Shown piece after piece: positions 20,971 through 32,340 of a DNA stretch of 64,000 bases. The notes under the pieces were generated by a model. The model did no database searches and had not been told where the DNA came from. It saw nothing but the letters and a program-made list of their open reading frames with translations. This DNA comes from Notamacropus eugenii (taxonomy: Eukaryota > Chordata > Mammalia > Diprotodontia > Macropodidae). Both the position numbers and the translations under genes were made by a program. How positions within the stretch are numbered: position 1 is the stretch's first letter; every line of letters begins with the position of its first letter. The stretch lies in the NCBI RefSeq assembly GCF_028372415.1, contig NC_092875.1, positions 409,711,239 through 409,775,238 of the forward strand. Reading direction: 5' to 3'.

Positions 20971-21649
20971 TACCATATTTCACTGCATTGTCGCACCCTA
21001 TTTTTTCAGTCCAAAAATTGGTTTATAATCTTTCATGGGGTAACTGTCACATGCTATAATTCTGTTCATCAGGCCACTTACAAGGTAAACAGAGCAGCAA
21101 TATATTCACCAGTGGCATATAGATATGCATTTCTCTCTCACACATTACGTGAACCTGGAATTCTCTGTGCACGCAGATTGTCAGAATATTTCTAAAAGCT
21201 GGCTTTCGCGGTTTATTTAGAGCACTACAGTACTAATGGCATTGTCACTCAACCCAGTGAAGAACAGGACGCATAAGGGGAGTCTGCCGGGCGGGCAAAG
21301 CTGCCATGATATGGTAAGACTTGCATCTTACCATGCTAGCTAAACTATTTTTGGTTTGCCGGCAATACATTAACATGTGAAGGATTTTTTTCTGATTATG
21401 GGTAAAATATAAAACCTATTCTGCGGCTTTAAGCTGAAAGTGATTTGTAGTTGCCGAACATCATGGAGACAGAGCTGAGGTAAGACAGTTTTCAGTGAGT
21501 CAAAAGTTGGTGCGAGACTTGCAGAAGCTAAAAGACAAATAATTCCTGCACATTTTTTGGTTCAATAAATAATTCAGGCAATGATTGCACCCCACTTTTT
21601 TGCAAAAAAAATTGTCATAAAATATGCGACAATCATGTGGTATATGGTA
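20971..21649. mobile_element. Unassigned DNA transposon-like element
   Basis: The outer ends are inverted: TACCATAT...ATTGTCGCA at the left is matched at the right by the reverse complement with several substitutions over about 25 bases. The 679-bp interior is richer in CpG than its surroundings and holds no transposase frame. The target duplication is unclear. Superfamily not identified. Confidence 0.6.
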
Positions 21650-22399
21650 TTGCCCTTCAGTACCACCTAGAGAAGGGGAAAGGTGAAACTTTTCTTAAGG
21701 GCTTGATGCTCTCTGCTGCCACCACTGGCTTGAGAAGGAAGAACAGGGGCTTGGCAATGGCTTTGCAATTTCCTGAGGCAAAGTTGTGTTGATAGATACT
21801 CCATTCTGATTAGTCAGCACAGCAGTTAGGTGATGTAATAACTGGCTGATCTGGTCTTTATGGTCCCAGTTTATTGAGCTTTGCAGTTGTAAGACTTAAA
21901 GACAAATTCTTTTCCCATAAAGAACTCATACTTTCTAACGTCCTCCGAAAGGCGACAGCTAACTGAGTTTGTGAAGGTTATGTTCTAGAACAGAAGAGGG
22001 CTCAACAGGCTAACAATGAGATGACAAGTAGTTTTGTGTGGCATAGATGTCCAGGGGTGGACCAGTAATACTGAAACTTGCAGTTTAGAGTTATAAGTAA
22101 CCCTAAGCAAATGAGGTGTTTCTTTTTTCCTCATGTGTTTCTCTGTTATGTTTCTACAAGTGTGTATCTACTATTCACCATATTTACTAAGTACTTTAAT
22201 GAAAAAATGCAATCTGTAATATTGTGACATATTTTATTATTTAATATATAAATATCTATAATATTTCTTTTGCCTTATTCTTAAGAAAATTATATGTGTC
22301 ATCTAAAAATGTCATTATTGTGAGTGGTGGTTTTATAAATAATTTGCACATTACCTTGTCAGTGGCTGGTTGTATGCATTTAAAAATACATTTCAGTTC
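21650..22399. other. Intergenic, nothing recognised
   Basis: No gene, no clear repeat. Confidence 0.5.
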
Positions 22400-22950
22400 C
22401 CTCTTAATGTGTTTTTCCCCCATGAACATGTAAGATCCTCAAAAGCAGGAACTGTCTTTCTTTTTGCTTGTATTTGTACAAGTTTGTGGCATAATGCCTG
22501 GCACAAAGTAAGTGCTTAATAAATGGACTTGTGTCTTTTGCTGCCTACCTGCCTGCCCCACTTTTCCAGTCTTCTTATGCCTAACACCTCCTCTATTCCC
22601 TTCCCACTCTGCAATCTTTGCTGCTGTTCTCCAAAATGCTCTATCTCCCAACACCAGTCTTTTTCTCTGGCTGTCTCCCAAGCCTGGAATTTTCTTCCTC
22701 TTCATCTCTACTTTCCAGCTTCCCTGGCTTCCTTCACACCCCAGCTAAAATCTCACCTTCTACAAGGTTTTTTACTGTTCTTCCTTCATTCTAGTCTCTC
22801 CTGATCATTTCCAATTTATCCTATTCATAGCTTGTTTGGTGTTTGTGTGTTGTCTCCCCCGTTAGATTGCAAGATCCTGGAGAACAGTTGCATCTTTTGC
22901 CTTCCTTTCTATCCGCAGGGCATAGGTCCTTAACATTTATTGGCTCAGCT
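22400..22950 (+). repeat. Two adjoining L2 LINE 3' fragments
   Basis: 22400-22535 ends 'gtgcttaataaatggac'. A second L2 copy follows with 'ctggaattttcttcctcttc', 'tcccccgttagattgcaag' and an end near 22940. Open frames here are incidental. Confidence 0.8.
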
Positions 22951-24252
22951 TATTCTTACAGATAACAGAAAGGTCAATCCTCTAACAAGAATCCACTTTC
23001 CTGGGTCTCTGGCAACGAATTATGAAGAGATAGCCCTAGTCACCGGGGGCCAATGTGAGGAGTTTCTGTGTCCTTTTAGCAGTGGGCTGGAGGGCACAGA
23101 TCTCTCTTTGGTACATGCCCCTTTCCTGTTCACACCCTGCAATCTCATCAAATTGTTGGAGATGTTGAGTGGGACAGTCATCAAAGTGATGAAGTTTCTC
23201 TTGATGACACCTGATGGATCTGGCAACAGAAGGGAAGATAAGGTCTTGTATTTACAAAAATATTTATAGGAGGCCTTTTTATGGCAGGTTAAAAGAAACT
23301 GGAAGGAAACATTGTCTATCAAGTGAGAAAACAGCTGGGTAAACTGTAATATAATTTCCTTGTAAGAAATGAGAAAAATGAAGAATTAAGAGAAATTTGG
23401 GAAGGCTTGTGGGACTAGTGTAGAATGAAATAAGAATAAAAAGAACAGTTTATCCAATTACCACAATATTCAAATATTAAAGTGAATGTGAGTTAATAGA
23501 CTTAAATATTCCTTTTAAAAATACAGCACAACATTAGAGTAGAACCATAGGGGTACAAATACATCCAAAGATATCAGAACTTTGCTTAATGCAATGGATT
23601 CCAGAAGACTGCTGGTAGATAGATAGCTCTCTTCTGGCAGAGGGATGGGCTACCAGTGTAGAAGAGGGCTTGTGACATGAGATATAGACAATACATAGAT
23701 TATTTTGCCTAACTGTACTTTTTTAAATAAGGGAGGGTTAAATTGGGGAGGGATGTCTTTGAAAATAAAAGTGAAGTTTAAAATAAAAACTTTATTTTTT
23801 AAATAAAGAAGGAAGAAAGTAGAAATTGGAAGACACATCCAGCAGGTGGTAATGAAGGCCTATATGCAGAGAGAGGAAATATAACCCTAAATGAGAGTGA
23901 TACCCAAAAGCCACATATGTAAACCAATATCATTATAATCATACTACGTATATGTTTACCTACATGCTAATGTATTATTCTCCCATGATAACCTCCCCTT
24001 TAGAATGCATAGGCTTGTCAGAGGAAGGTGTTATGTTTTGCCTAGAGCTGCTCTGTGACTGAAAGTGACTAAATGCTAACTAAAAGTTGTTTTACTGCTG
24101 AGAATATAAACCAGTAATATGAACACAAAGTAGAGTGTTTAGGAAAAACCGCCCCCTAGTTTTGGAGATAACATGTTGAATAATAGGAGGCATTAAGACC
24201 TTGGTCTGGTACTATATTGCCTGAGCCATGAGGTTTTCCAGAAGGTTCTTTA
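22951..24252. other. Intergenic, nothing firmly recognised
   Basis: AT-rich, no gene. Short frames carry no domain. Confidence 0.4.
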
Positions 24253-25864
24253 ATAATGAGAGGCACTCCATAGGCTCATTCTGAGAAGAGATACGCTTAA
24301 AAAGAAAAGCAAGCAATCCAAAAATATAGATTCATAGGTTCATGTTCTATCCTCTTTTTCTGTTCTGTTTTGTATATGGAAATGCTCATCTTATTGGGTG
24401 CTGGTTAAATTCAGAGTTTTTTAAAAAAGAAAAAGTATTCTTTCTTTTTTATAATTGAGGGTATTGTGGAACATGAAATGTCTTCCTCACCGAATATGGT
24501 AACTTTTCTATACATGGGCAAAAGTTCTTGAAGGCATTTAGTCAGTTTATGTTTTGTACGGCAGTTCTAAGCTGCAGCTACTACAGGACAGTGAAGGAAT
24601 GTAAATTTGAATATAAAAGTGGAATACAATACTACAGTCATATTTTCGTCATGCTTTTGAGGGGTTAGCAGAGAAGGGATTGCAATTCAAGCTGTGGCCA
24701 CAAGGGGGAGGAAGTAGTCCTAATGGCTATATTCTTGGAAATACTGACAAGTTGCAGGTACATTATGTGGATCAAATAATTTGAAAAAATGAAATAGCTG
24801 AGTGATGAATCCATGCCCAAATGAATGAAACTTTTCAATCAGAATAAGATATTTTACAAATAAATATCTTGAAGAAGGTAGGAAAAGGAAGTTTGTTGGT
24901 GATATGTGGTGGAGTGGAGGGATAGGGAGTAGTGGTGGTGTTAATATTGGATTATGAAATAGAGTCAACAAATATTTACATCTATTTGTGTTACGTGCTG
25001 TGTGCTTCATTAGTAGTATGTTATTTAGCAAGATCTATGAAAGTCATATGGATAGGATAGAAACCTGGGTGATTTGTTAATTTAAGAAACTAAAGATTAA
25101 TTCCAGATGTGGTCATGCTTTCCTATTCCTTCAAAAAGTAACTACTGCACCATCTGTTTTTCAATGAACTATTTCAAAGAGCACCAAGGGTATGTTAAAG
25201 ACATTGGTCAATGGACTGTAGATCTCACACATCACACATAAATAAGAGGTCAAACTGTCTCAGATGGAGACATATTTTCACTTTTCACCAACTATTCCTG
25301 CTCCCCCCCAAATAAAGGAGTAGTCATCTTCTACATGTGGAATAAGGTTTTTAAAAAAGTATGCACCATATTATTTGCATTTGTTGACCATATGCATTTT
25401 GTTTAAACAAAATCATTGCAGGGGGATGTCTTTGCAATGGTCAAGGTACCCCAAACAAAAGACTTATGGATCTGCAAGTAATTTTTCAATACAAAGTAAA
25501 GTCAGATATAGATTAAAAGACATTTGGATAGGATGATGGCCAATGTTTAGATTAAAAAAAACACTAGATGTGAGATATGTAGATTTTATGTTGCAGGTGC
25601 AACTGTAAATGAGGCAGAGTTAACTTAATAATTCCATGCTGACAATAAAAGGGAATGGGAAGAGTAACAATAACACTGAATTGGGTTGTGACATTTGCAA
25701 AGCCCCATGCACAGATCAGTGTTACCAGCTGTCCCCAGGTCTCCACTTTTCTTGGGAATGTCACGGCTAATCATTCAGCTCCTCCTATTCCATCTTTGAA
25801 CTGCTTGCTTTTCTTTTTAAGCATATTTCTTCCCAGAATGAGCCTATGGAGTGCTTCTCATTAT
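24253..25864. repeat. 65-bp inverted repeat bounding 1.6 kb
   Basis: Arms 24253-24317 and 25800-25864 are reverse complements at about 60 of 65 positions, the differences being transitions. The arms share 'aatgagcctatggagtgc'. The 1,482-bp spacer has no recognisable transposase. It may be a decayed DNA transposon or two antiparallel copies of one repeat. Confidence 0.8.
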
Positions 25865-27754
25865 AATGTTCTGGTTGGTGGGCTTACACCATCTAGGAGC
25901 TTGAATAGGGGTGCAGGACCTCTCCAATGCAGGTCCTGTTAGTACAGAAATGATGCGCAGTGGGTCATAGACTGAGAGAGCAGCTTCAGTTCATAGACCT
26001 TCCTGATTCACTACTGCGAACACTAAGGTAAATGGATCTCTGTTCACGTAATAGGGATCAGTCTCCCCTCCTTCTAAATTGATTACTTTTGCTGGCAGAG
26101 CCTTTGATGTAGATAAACATTGCCTCATCCTCACAGATGGAACTGAGAAGTCAATGTGATTAGCAGCACGTGAAGCTGTTTGAACAGAAGTGGTAGCCAA
26201 GACTTTTGGAGTCTGGCCTTTGACCTTGATTCTTAATATCTCTTTTTTCTTATGTGTGGGCTTCTGAGGGAATAAGAGCCAGCACATTCTCCTATCTCTT
26301 CTCTTCACTGCATACTGGCAAAGAAAGTGACTTCTAGGCTGTGCCTACAGCGAATCCTCACTTTGCTCTACCTCTTGCCCATCTCTCTTGACCCTGGTTG
26401 CTATCCTGGATTTTTTCTGTTATGACATGGAGCTGAGCAAGGAAACAAAACTAGAGGCCTTGTTATGTAACCTGAAAATTCTTTTGTCATCCTATATTTT
26501 CCTCCCTCTTTTCCTCTCTCTTCCACCTCTTCTTCCCTCTGCCCCTCCTTCTACTTCCTGGGAAGGTCCCCATTGATTCATGCCCCCAAAGAAGAGAAAT
26601 TCCATTGTTATCCTCTTTGAAGTAATAATTACATGCCTTATATTTCCAGGATTATCATCAAGGATTTTATTTTCCTTATACAGAAGTAATAACTGATAGA
26701 TTTTAATAATCCATGTACTTGATAGATTGGGGTGTGTATATATATATATACACATACAAACATATATACATGTATATAATATATATGCATGTGTGTGTGT
26801 ATATATATATGTTTTACTGAACTACAAATTCCCCTATAGCCTATGATAACCTCCATTAAAAACCTCTCAAACAAAACTGCACAGTTATTTTGCAGGCTCA
26901 CTTTTTTCTGTTGTACTAAACCACAGTAAAAAAAAAATCCCAGGAATTCTGGTATGGTACCTTAACAGATTTAAAGAGTGATGCAGTTTCAAAAGCTGGA
27001 AGAAGTTGGGATGGGGTTCTTCTCTGTCCCACCCATTCTGGATATAAGATGGAAGAAAATGTATCTACATTGCCCCTCTCCACTCCTGTTCTGGCTTATC
27101 AGGATGGGAGTCTCTGTTCTGAAGGGAGTTCAATACTATCTCTTGGCATCTCGGGGCATCAGAGATTTTATTTCATCTGGGACACTAAACCATCTCAGAT
27201 TCCAAGCCTTACCTCTCTGAAGGCACTGGGGGATGTGGTACTTCTGGAGCCTCGGAGATTGGGAGCTGAAGGGGTAGGCCACAGGTCCACCCACCCTCAA
27301 TGTGAGGCATGAGTTCAGTCTAGCCCTCAGAAACCTAATCACCACGCTTCCTTCCTCTGCCACCACGAACTGGCTCAGGTTACAAAAGTTTCAGTGCCTT
27401 TACCTGGACCTACCTTCACAATGAATTCACTATCAAGATGTATGTTAACTAGATTTGGAGAACAGGATCCTGGCCCTCTAGGAATCAGAGGCAGTGATTA
27501 TCTGCCCTAACTCCTTTCTCTTTTGTCACAAGACCTTAAAGCAGTGGTTACTAAACTTTGTCATCACATATCCCATCTGTAAAAAACATTTGCACACCCC
27601 CCCCCCCCACAGGTATACAATGACTTCTCTATAAATCATGTACACATACTATTGTTAGCACATGTATATAGCATATATATATATATCATTAGATTATGTG
27701 CATAATAAAACTTATACAAAAGTTGATATTTTAAATGGATTTTAAAAAAGAAAG
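25865..27754. other. Intergenic, no gene
   Basis: Apart from the microsatellite at 26731-26812 there is a run of 12 C (27597-27608) and, at 27541-27590, a fragment like a hAT element end ('gcagtggttactaaacttt'). Nothing else is recognised. Confidence 0.4.
26731..26812. repeat. TA/TG microsatellite
   Basis: Imperfect TA, CA and TG dinucleotide runs. Confidence 0.9.
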
Positions 27755-28115
27755 AATATTTGATTTGGAGTTTTAGTAGAGGAGTGACAAGACCAGACCT
27801 ATGCTTTAGGATAATAACATTAGCAGCTATTATAGAGACTGGATTGGATATGTGTGAACTGAGGGAGACCAATTAGAGGCCACTGCAATAGTACAAGAGA
27901 GAGATGATGAGAGCCTGAACCAGAGTGGTGGCCTGAAGTAAACTGTGTAAATGGAGAGAGTGAGACAGATGTTAAAGATATTACAGATGAAAGAAAAAAA
28001 AAACGATTTGGCAACTGATGGGGTGGACGGGCTAGATAAGAAAAAGTAAGGAGCTGAAGAGGACACCACATATATGAACCAGGATGACTGGAATAAAATT
28101 ACACTCAACAGTAAT
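27755..28115 (+). repeat. Ancient LINE-like repeat fragment
   Basis: 'ggagtgacaagaccagacct', 'gagaccaattagaggccact' and 'gagatgatgagagcctgaac' belong to the same repeat as 57,725-59,230. Confidence 0.7.
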
Positions 28116-28129
28116 AGTGAAGTTAGGAA

Positions 28130-28300
28130 GATGGATAGTATTCTGTGCTTAGCATCAGGAAGGCCCACCTCTCACACCAACTAGCTGTGTGACCTTGGGC
28201 AGGTCATCCCTCTAGTCCTTAGTTTTCTCAGTTGTAACGTGAGAGGGTTGGACTCAATCTCCAATGTCCCTTCCAGCTTGAAATCAATGATCCTAAGATC
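28130..28300 (+). repeat. MIR-type SINE
   Basis: 'agctgtgtgaccttgggca' and 'gtcccttccagcttgaaat' mark the MIR core and 3' part. Confidence 0.75.
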
Positions 28301-29564
28301 TTTCTACTCTTTCTTTAGAAACTGACCTCATGAGTGGCCAGTTCACCACACGTTATTAGCTCCCTTTAAATCTCTTGCTCCTTTGGTTCCCTGATAGTCA
28401 TACCTTATCAAACACTACCCTGAGGTTACACACATTGCCCTTCTCTGATCTTAACTATGTTGCTGAATGCTCCTGGAGAAAACTATGTAATCGTGTCAAC
28501 TTCAAATTCTGTAATTTCAACTGGCCCTTTACTGGTATTCAACAATCTGTCGTTTCTTTTCTTCTTCCCTGATTAACTCTGTACCACACTTCCCAAAGCT
28601 ATTATTCCAAACTTTTTCCTTTTTACTATATTTGCTATATCATGCAGCCATAATACTCCCAAATTATAATTGGAAAGTGTTTAACAAAATAAATTTACAG
28701 TAAAACATAGATAACGTTACATTTTAAAAACAAAGTCCATATATACCCAGCAGGAATTTTCAGTTTTATTTTAGTTTGACATCTCTGGCCTATGCCACCA
28801 CTTTGTACAGGGAGATATAATCAACGCCAGTCCCAATATTTGGGAATATCCACTACATTTTTACTATATCTGCCTCATTACTTTCACATGCATATTTCAT
28901 GTAAGGTATTAATATTATTTAGTAATATCAACAAAACATTATCTCTAGTTTGGTACTGATTTATTTGATAATTCTGAAATTATTCCCACATCTGTATAAA
29001 CAGCAACTTCTTGTAGGTATTGTCAATTTTTATGAAATTTGGTATTCTTGAAGATTCATAATCTACAGGTGTGAAAAGTAAGCCAAAAACCTTTGAAGTC
29101 TTTCATTTTTGATCCTGGTCAATGCCTTCTACATGACCTGTGTCAAAATATCACCATCTTTCTTTCTGAATCATCTTCTTGGACCCAGATGACAATCATA
29201 ATTCAAATCATAAGAGGATAACATCTAGTCATAGATTATCTATGCCACAATACACCGGTGAGTTTACTTTCATATTGAAGTCACCGTGTAACCAAGTTTA
29301 TGCTGACTTAGTTTGGAGAACTCTATCAAGTTTTTCCTATAATTTCTTTGTCTTTGACAAAATAGCTTGGCCCTAAGCTGCCATTATCTCCATGAGGGTT
29401 TTAGTTCAAAAAAGATGACAAAGTATACCATGAAATGATGTGTCTTTGTTGCCTTTGGGTGCATGATGAAATCAGCTCTGCCAAGTCCTTTATTTGCTTC
29501 TTGAAAGAAAACCTGTGAGCTATCTCATTTAATTGTGACTTCTTTATGTCTCCTGCTTTCCTTT
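28301..29564. other. Intergenic, nothing recognised
   Basis: No gene and no repeat that I can name. Confidence 0.45.
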
Positions 29565-29785
29565 CACACCTTGGTTCTCACTCTTTGGTCTCAAGATCTC
29601 TTTTCACTCTTAAAAATTACTGAGGACCACCAAAAAAGCTTTTGTGTTTATCAATATTTACCACATTAGAAATTAAAATACCTTAGTATTACTATTATGA
29701 AAATATTTTTGACCTCTCGAACCCACGGAAAGGCACCCCCAGGAATTTCTAGACCACATTTTGAGAACTTGTGTTAATGCATGGG
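29565..29785 (+). mobile_element. MER5A-like hAT (Charlie) MITE
   Basis: Begins 'ttggttctcactctttggtc', contains 'ctcttaaaaattactgagga' and 'catattagaaattaaa'-type text, and ends 'gaccacattttgagaact'. This order is that of MER5A. Confidence 0.8.
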
Positions 29786-30284
29786 GTTCCAGTCCTCCAA
29801 TGCACTCAAGTTGGTGGGCAATGGGTAAAAAAATTCACATTTAGATAGCAATAATTAATTAAGGTTCATAGATGGTTTCAAAACTGCGTGATTCATGGCA
29901 CTGATTCACAGCAATTTTCTAGTATTTTGCCAGTATTATTCTGGAAATGGAAGGGACTACAGGACTGAGAGACACTGGCATTTTTATCTGTTAAATGGGT
30001 TGCCAAAGCAAAATGACTTTTCAACTAGTGGCTTTCTTTGAGTCTTTCCATTCTTATCTAGGCCAGGCCCTAGAGAACAGAGACAATTCTACGTCCTGGA
30101 ATTGTACTAGTCGTATATTCTTAAATCTAGCATGATTTATATTAAACAGTAAGCTAACAGACTGCAGAAGTGGGTTCAATTGGCACAGGTGTTTTATTTA
30201 CACAAATATGATCCCGGAAATATTCTTTGCCTGAAACCAGGCAATCGACAGAAAGAAAAAAAAATGAGGTACTAAGTTCTACCT

Positions 30285-30545
30285 CAGAAATTTTCAGACT
30301 GTGGGATGCTGAGTGAATGACTTAACCTTTCTGAGTCTATTTCTGTATTTGTAAAATAAAAATACTCATAATACTTAATGTAATTGTCAAGGAAATGTTG
30401 GGATCATCGACTTAGAGATGGAAGAGACCTTAAATTTAAGTCATTTAGTCCAACCCAATTTTATAGAAATTACTCATTTGAAGAAATTGATGCTCAAACA
30501 AGTGAAATAACTTGTTCAGAACCACAGAAGTATCTTTCCATGCCT
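30285..30545. repeat. Two MIR fragments in opposite orientation
   Basis: 30285-30365 has 'tgaatgacttaacctttctg' (MIR +). 30395-30545 has 'cttagagatggaagagacct' and 'agtccaaccc', the reverse-type MIR-related repeat common in marsupials. Confidence 0.55.
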
Positions 30546-30790
30546 GGAATATTCACCCTTTCCACCTTCACTTCTTGGAATCCCTAACTCCCTTCAAGAT
30601 TCGGCTTAAATAAAATTATCAGTCAATCTCCTCCCCTTCTCCTTAATTACTGTGCATGTAGCCCATGCATTTATTTTCCTGTATTTGTTTCCCCGTGTAC
30701 TGTAAACTCCATCACTGCTGGGATTGTTTTATTTTCTCTCACAATTCCCAGCACCTAGTACTTGTTTTGTAGCTAGGAGTTAAAGAAAAA
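30546..30790 (+). repeat. L2 LINE 3' fragment
   Basis: 'ggaatccctaactcccttca' through 'tgtaaactccatcactgctg' to 'cccagcacctagtacttgt' is L2 text. Confidence 0.65.
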
Positions 30791-31241
30791 ACGATTGTTG
30801 AACTGAGTGCAAAATCGGGGGCAGTGTAAACTGCAGTCGGTCTGTAATAGGCTTTAAAATTTTATTGCAGAGGCAAAAATTTCTATTTTTGAGTAGAAAT
30901 AAAAATCATCGGCGCGGCGTTTTAAGATTACTTCGGTAGCTATGTGAAATATAGATTACCTCTGAAATTTAACCTAAACTCCTGGAGAGCAGGGGTTGTT
31001 TAGTTTCTCTCCTTAGCCCCACAAAAAACATTTTTAGTTTTTGTGGACTGATTGGGGTGGGCGTGGGGCATGGAAAGGCCAAAGCCCAAAAGGTGTGAAG
31101 GGGCTATTGTGGCAGGAGGTGAATACTGCCTAAATAGGGAGAATGTTGATTGAAATAATTCGATTTAAGTTTTGAAGGAGGCATCTACGAGGCACGAGGG
31201 CACTGGCAGGTTTGCACCCTGGCCCTGCAGGGCAGGGGACC

Positions 31242-31530
31242 GAGGAAGGGCACGTTGTTGGGGTGGGGGGAGGGTGAGGAAGAGCACGTTGTTGGGGTGG
31301 GGGAGGGTGAGGCAGAGCACGTCGTTGGGGTGGGGGGAGGGTGAGGAAGAGCACGTCGTTGGGGTGGGGGGGAGGGTGAGGAAGAGCACGTTGTTGGGGT
31401 GGGGGAGGGTGAGAAAGAGCACGTTGTTGGGGTGGGGGGAGGGTGAGGAAGAGCACGTAGTTGGGGTGGGGGAGGGTGAGGAAGAGCACGTTGTTGGGGT
31501 GGGGGAGGGTGAGGAAGAGCACGCTGTTGG
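31242..31530. repeat. G-rich minisatellite, nine 33-35 bp units
   Basis: Unit: gaggaagagcacgttgttgg followed by a G-rich half (ggtgggggagggt). The CACG anchor recurs at 31251, 31285, 31318, 31352, 31387, 31420, 31454, 31487 and 31520. Length differences come mainly from the G run. The array ends about 540 bp before the MOCS2A start codon. Long open frames on both strands are products of the repeat and not genes. Confidence 0.95.
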
Positions 31531-31539
31531 AGCTCTGCT

Positions 31540-32340
31540 CTGGCTGTGCGGGGTCACCCGTAGCCAAGTACGGGCTCCCCTATAAGGAGTCTCCGCGTCC
31601 CCTCTCAAAGCCGACCACGCAAAGAAAGGCCACAGAAAGCCGAATCCTACTTTGCGACGTTGTCCTTTCCGGATGAATTACGTGCGACGCCCACTTCGGG
31701 CGCTTTTAAATGACACCACGACCTTACTCGGCCGAGATGCAGAACTGCGGAAACTCTCGCGATATCACAGCCCGGGGAGTTCTGACGCAAGGAAGTGGGC
31801 GGGACCATGCTCCCCGACCTCATTCGAGCTAGCTCCCTCCAGCGGGTGTCTGCGCATGCCCAGGTCCTCCGCTGAGGGCTGTAGGAGGCGTCCCCTAACT
31901 TTCTGTCCTAAACTGTTGGTCGGTGCGGGTCCCCGCCTTCCTCCTCCTCTTTCTCCTCCTCTGCCTCCGCCTCTGCCTCCGCCTCTCTGTCCCCGCCTCC
32001 CGGTCCGGTCCTGTGGGGACGCGGCTGGTCGGTGGCTGGTGTGCGGAGTCAAGGGCCCTTGGGGCGGGATGGTGCGGCAGAGCCAGGTGAGGACCTCAGG
32101 AGGGTCGCTTCACCTCTCCAGGCCTCAGTTTCCCCATCTGGAAAGTGAGAGGTTGGGGCCCCTTCCAGCTCCGGATCCGTGATCCTAGAAAATGGAGCGC
32201 TTCCTCGCTTTGTTGTGACGTAGCTGTCCTGCCTATCGCTTGTTGGTGTACTGTTGCACGTTGGAAGCCCCTTGAGGGCCGCAGGGGCCTTCCTTTGCTA
32301 CTTTGTATCTCTGGAGCTAAGTACGCTGCCTGGCGCGTAG
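31540..32340 (+). promoter_or_regulatory. MOCS2: MOCS2 CpG-island promoter
   Basis: GC- and CpG-rich block in an otherwise AT-rich window, ending in MOCS2 exon 1. Candidate sites: TCTCGCGAT (31755-31763), like the TCTCGCGAGA element of CpG-island promoters; GGAAGTGGGCGGGA (31791 on), an ETS core joined to a GC box; TGCGCATGCC (31851-31860), NRF1-like. There is no TATA box. A CCT/CCG-rich pyrimidine stretch (31937-31992) lies in the probable 5' UTR. The transcription start cannot be set from sequence alone. Confidence 0.8.

Noticed and set aside
22439..22804. Three overlapping frames of 78-93 codons on both strands
   Set aside because: They lie in L2 3' sequence and show no domain.
31130..31676. 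Long open frames on both strands (up to 147 codons)
   Set aside because: They run through the G-rich minisatellite, are open in several frames at once and encode only short repeated peptides.
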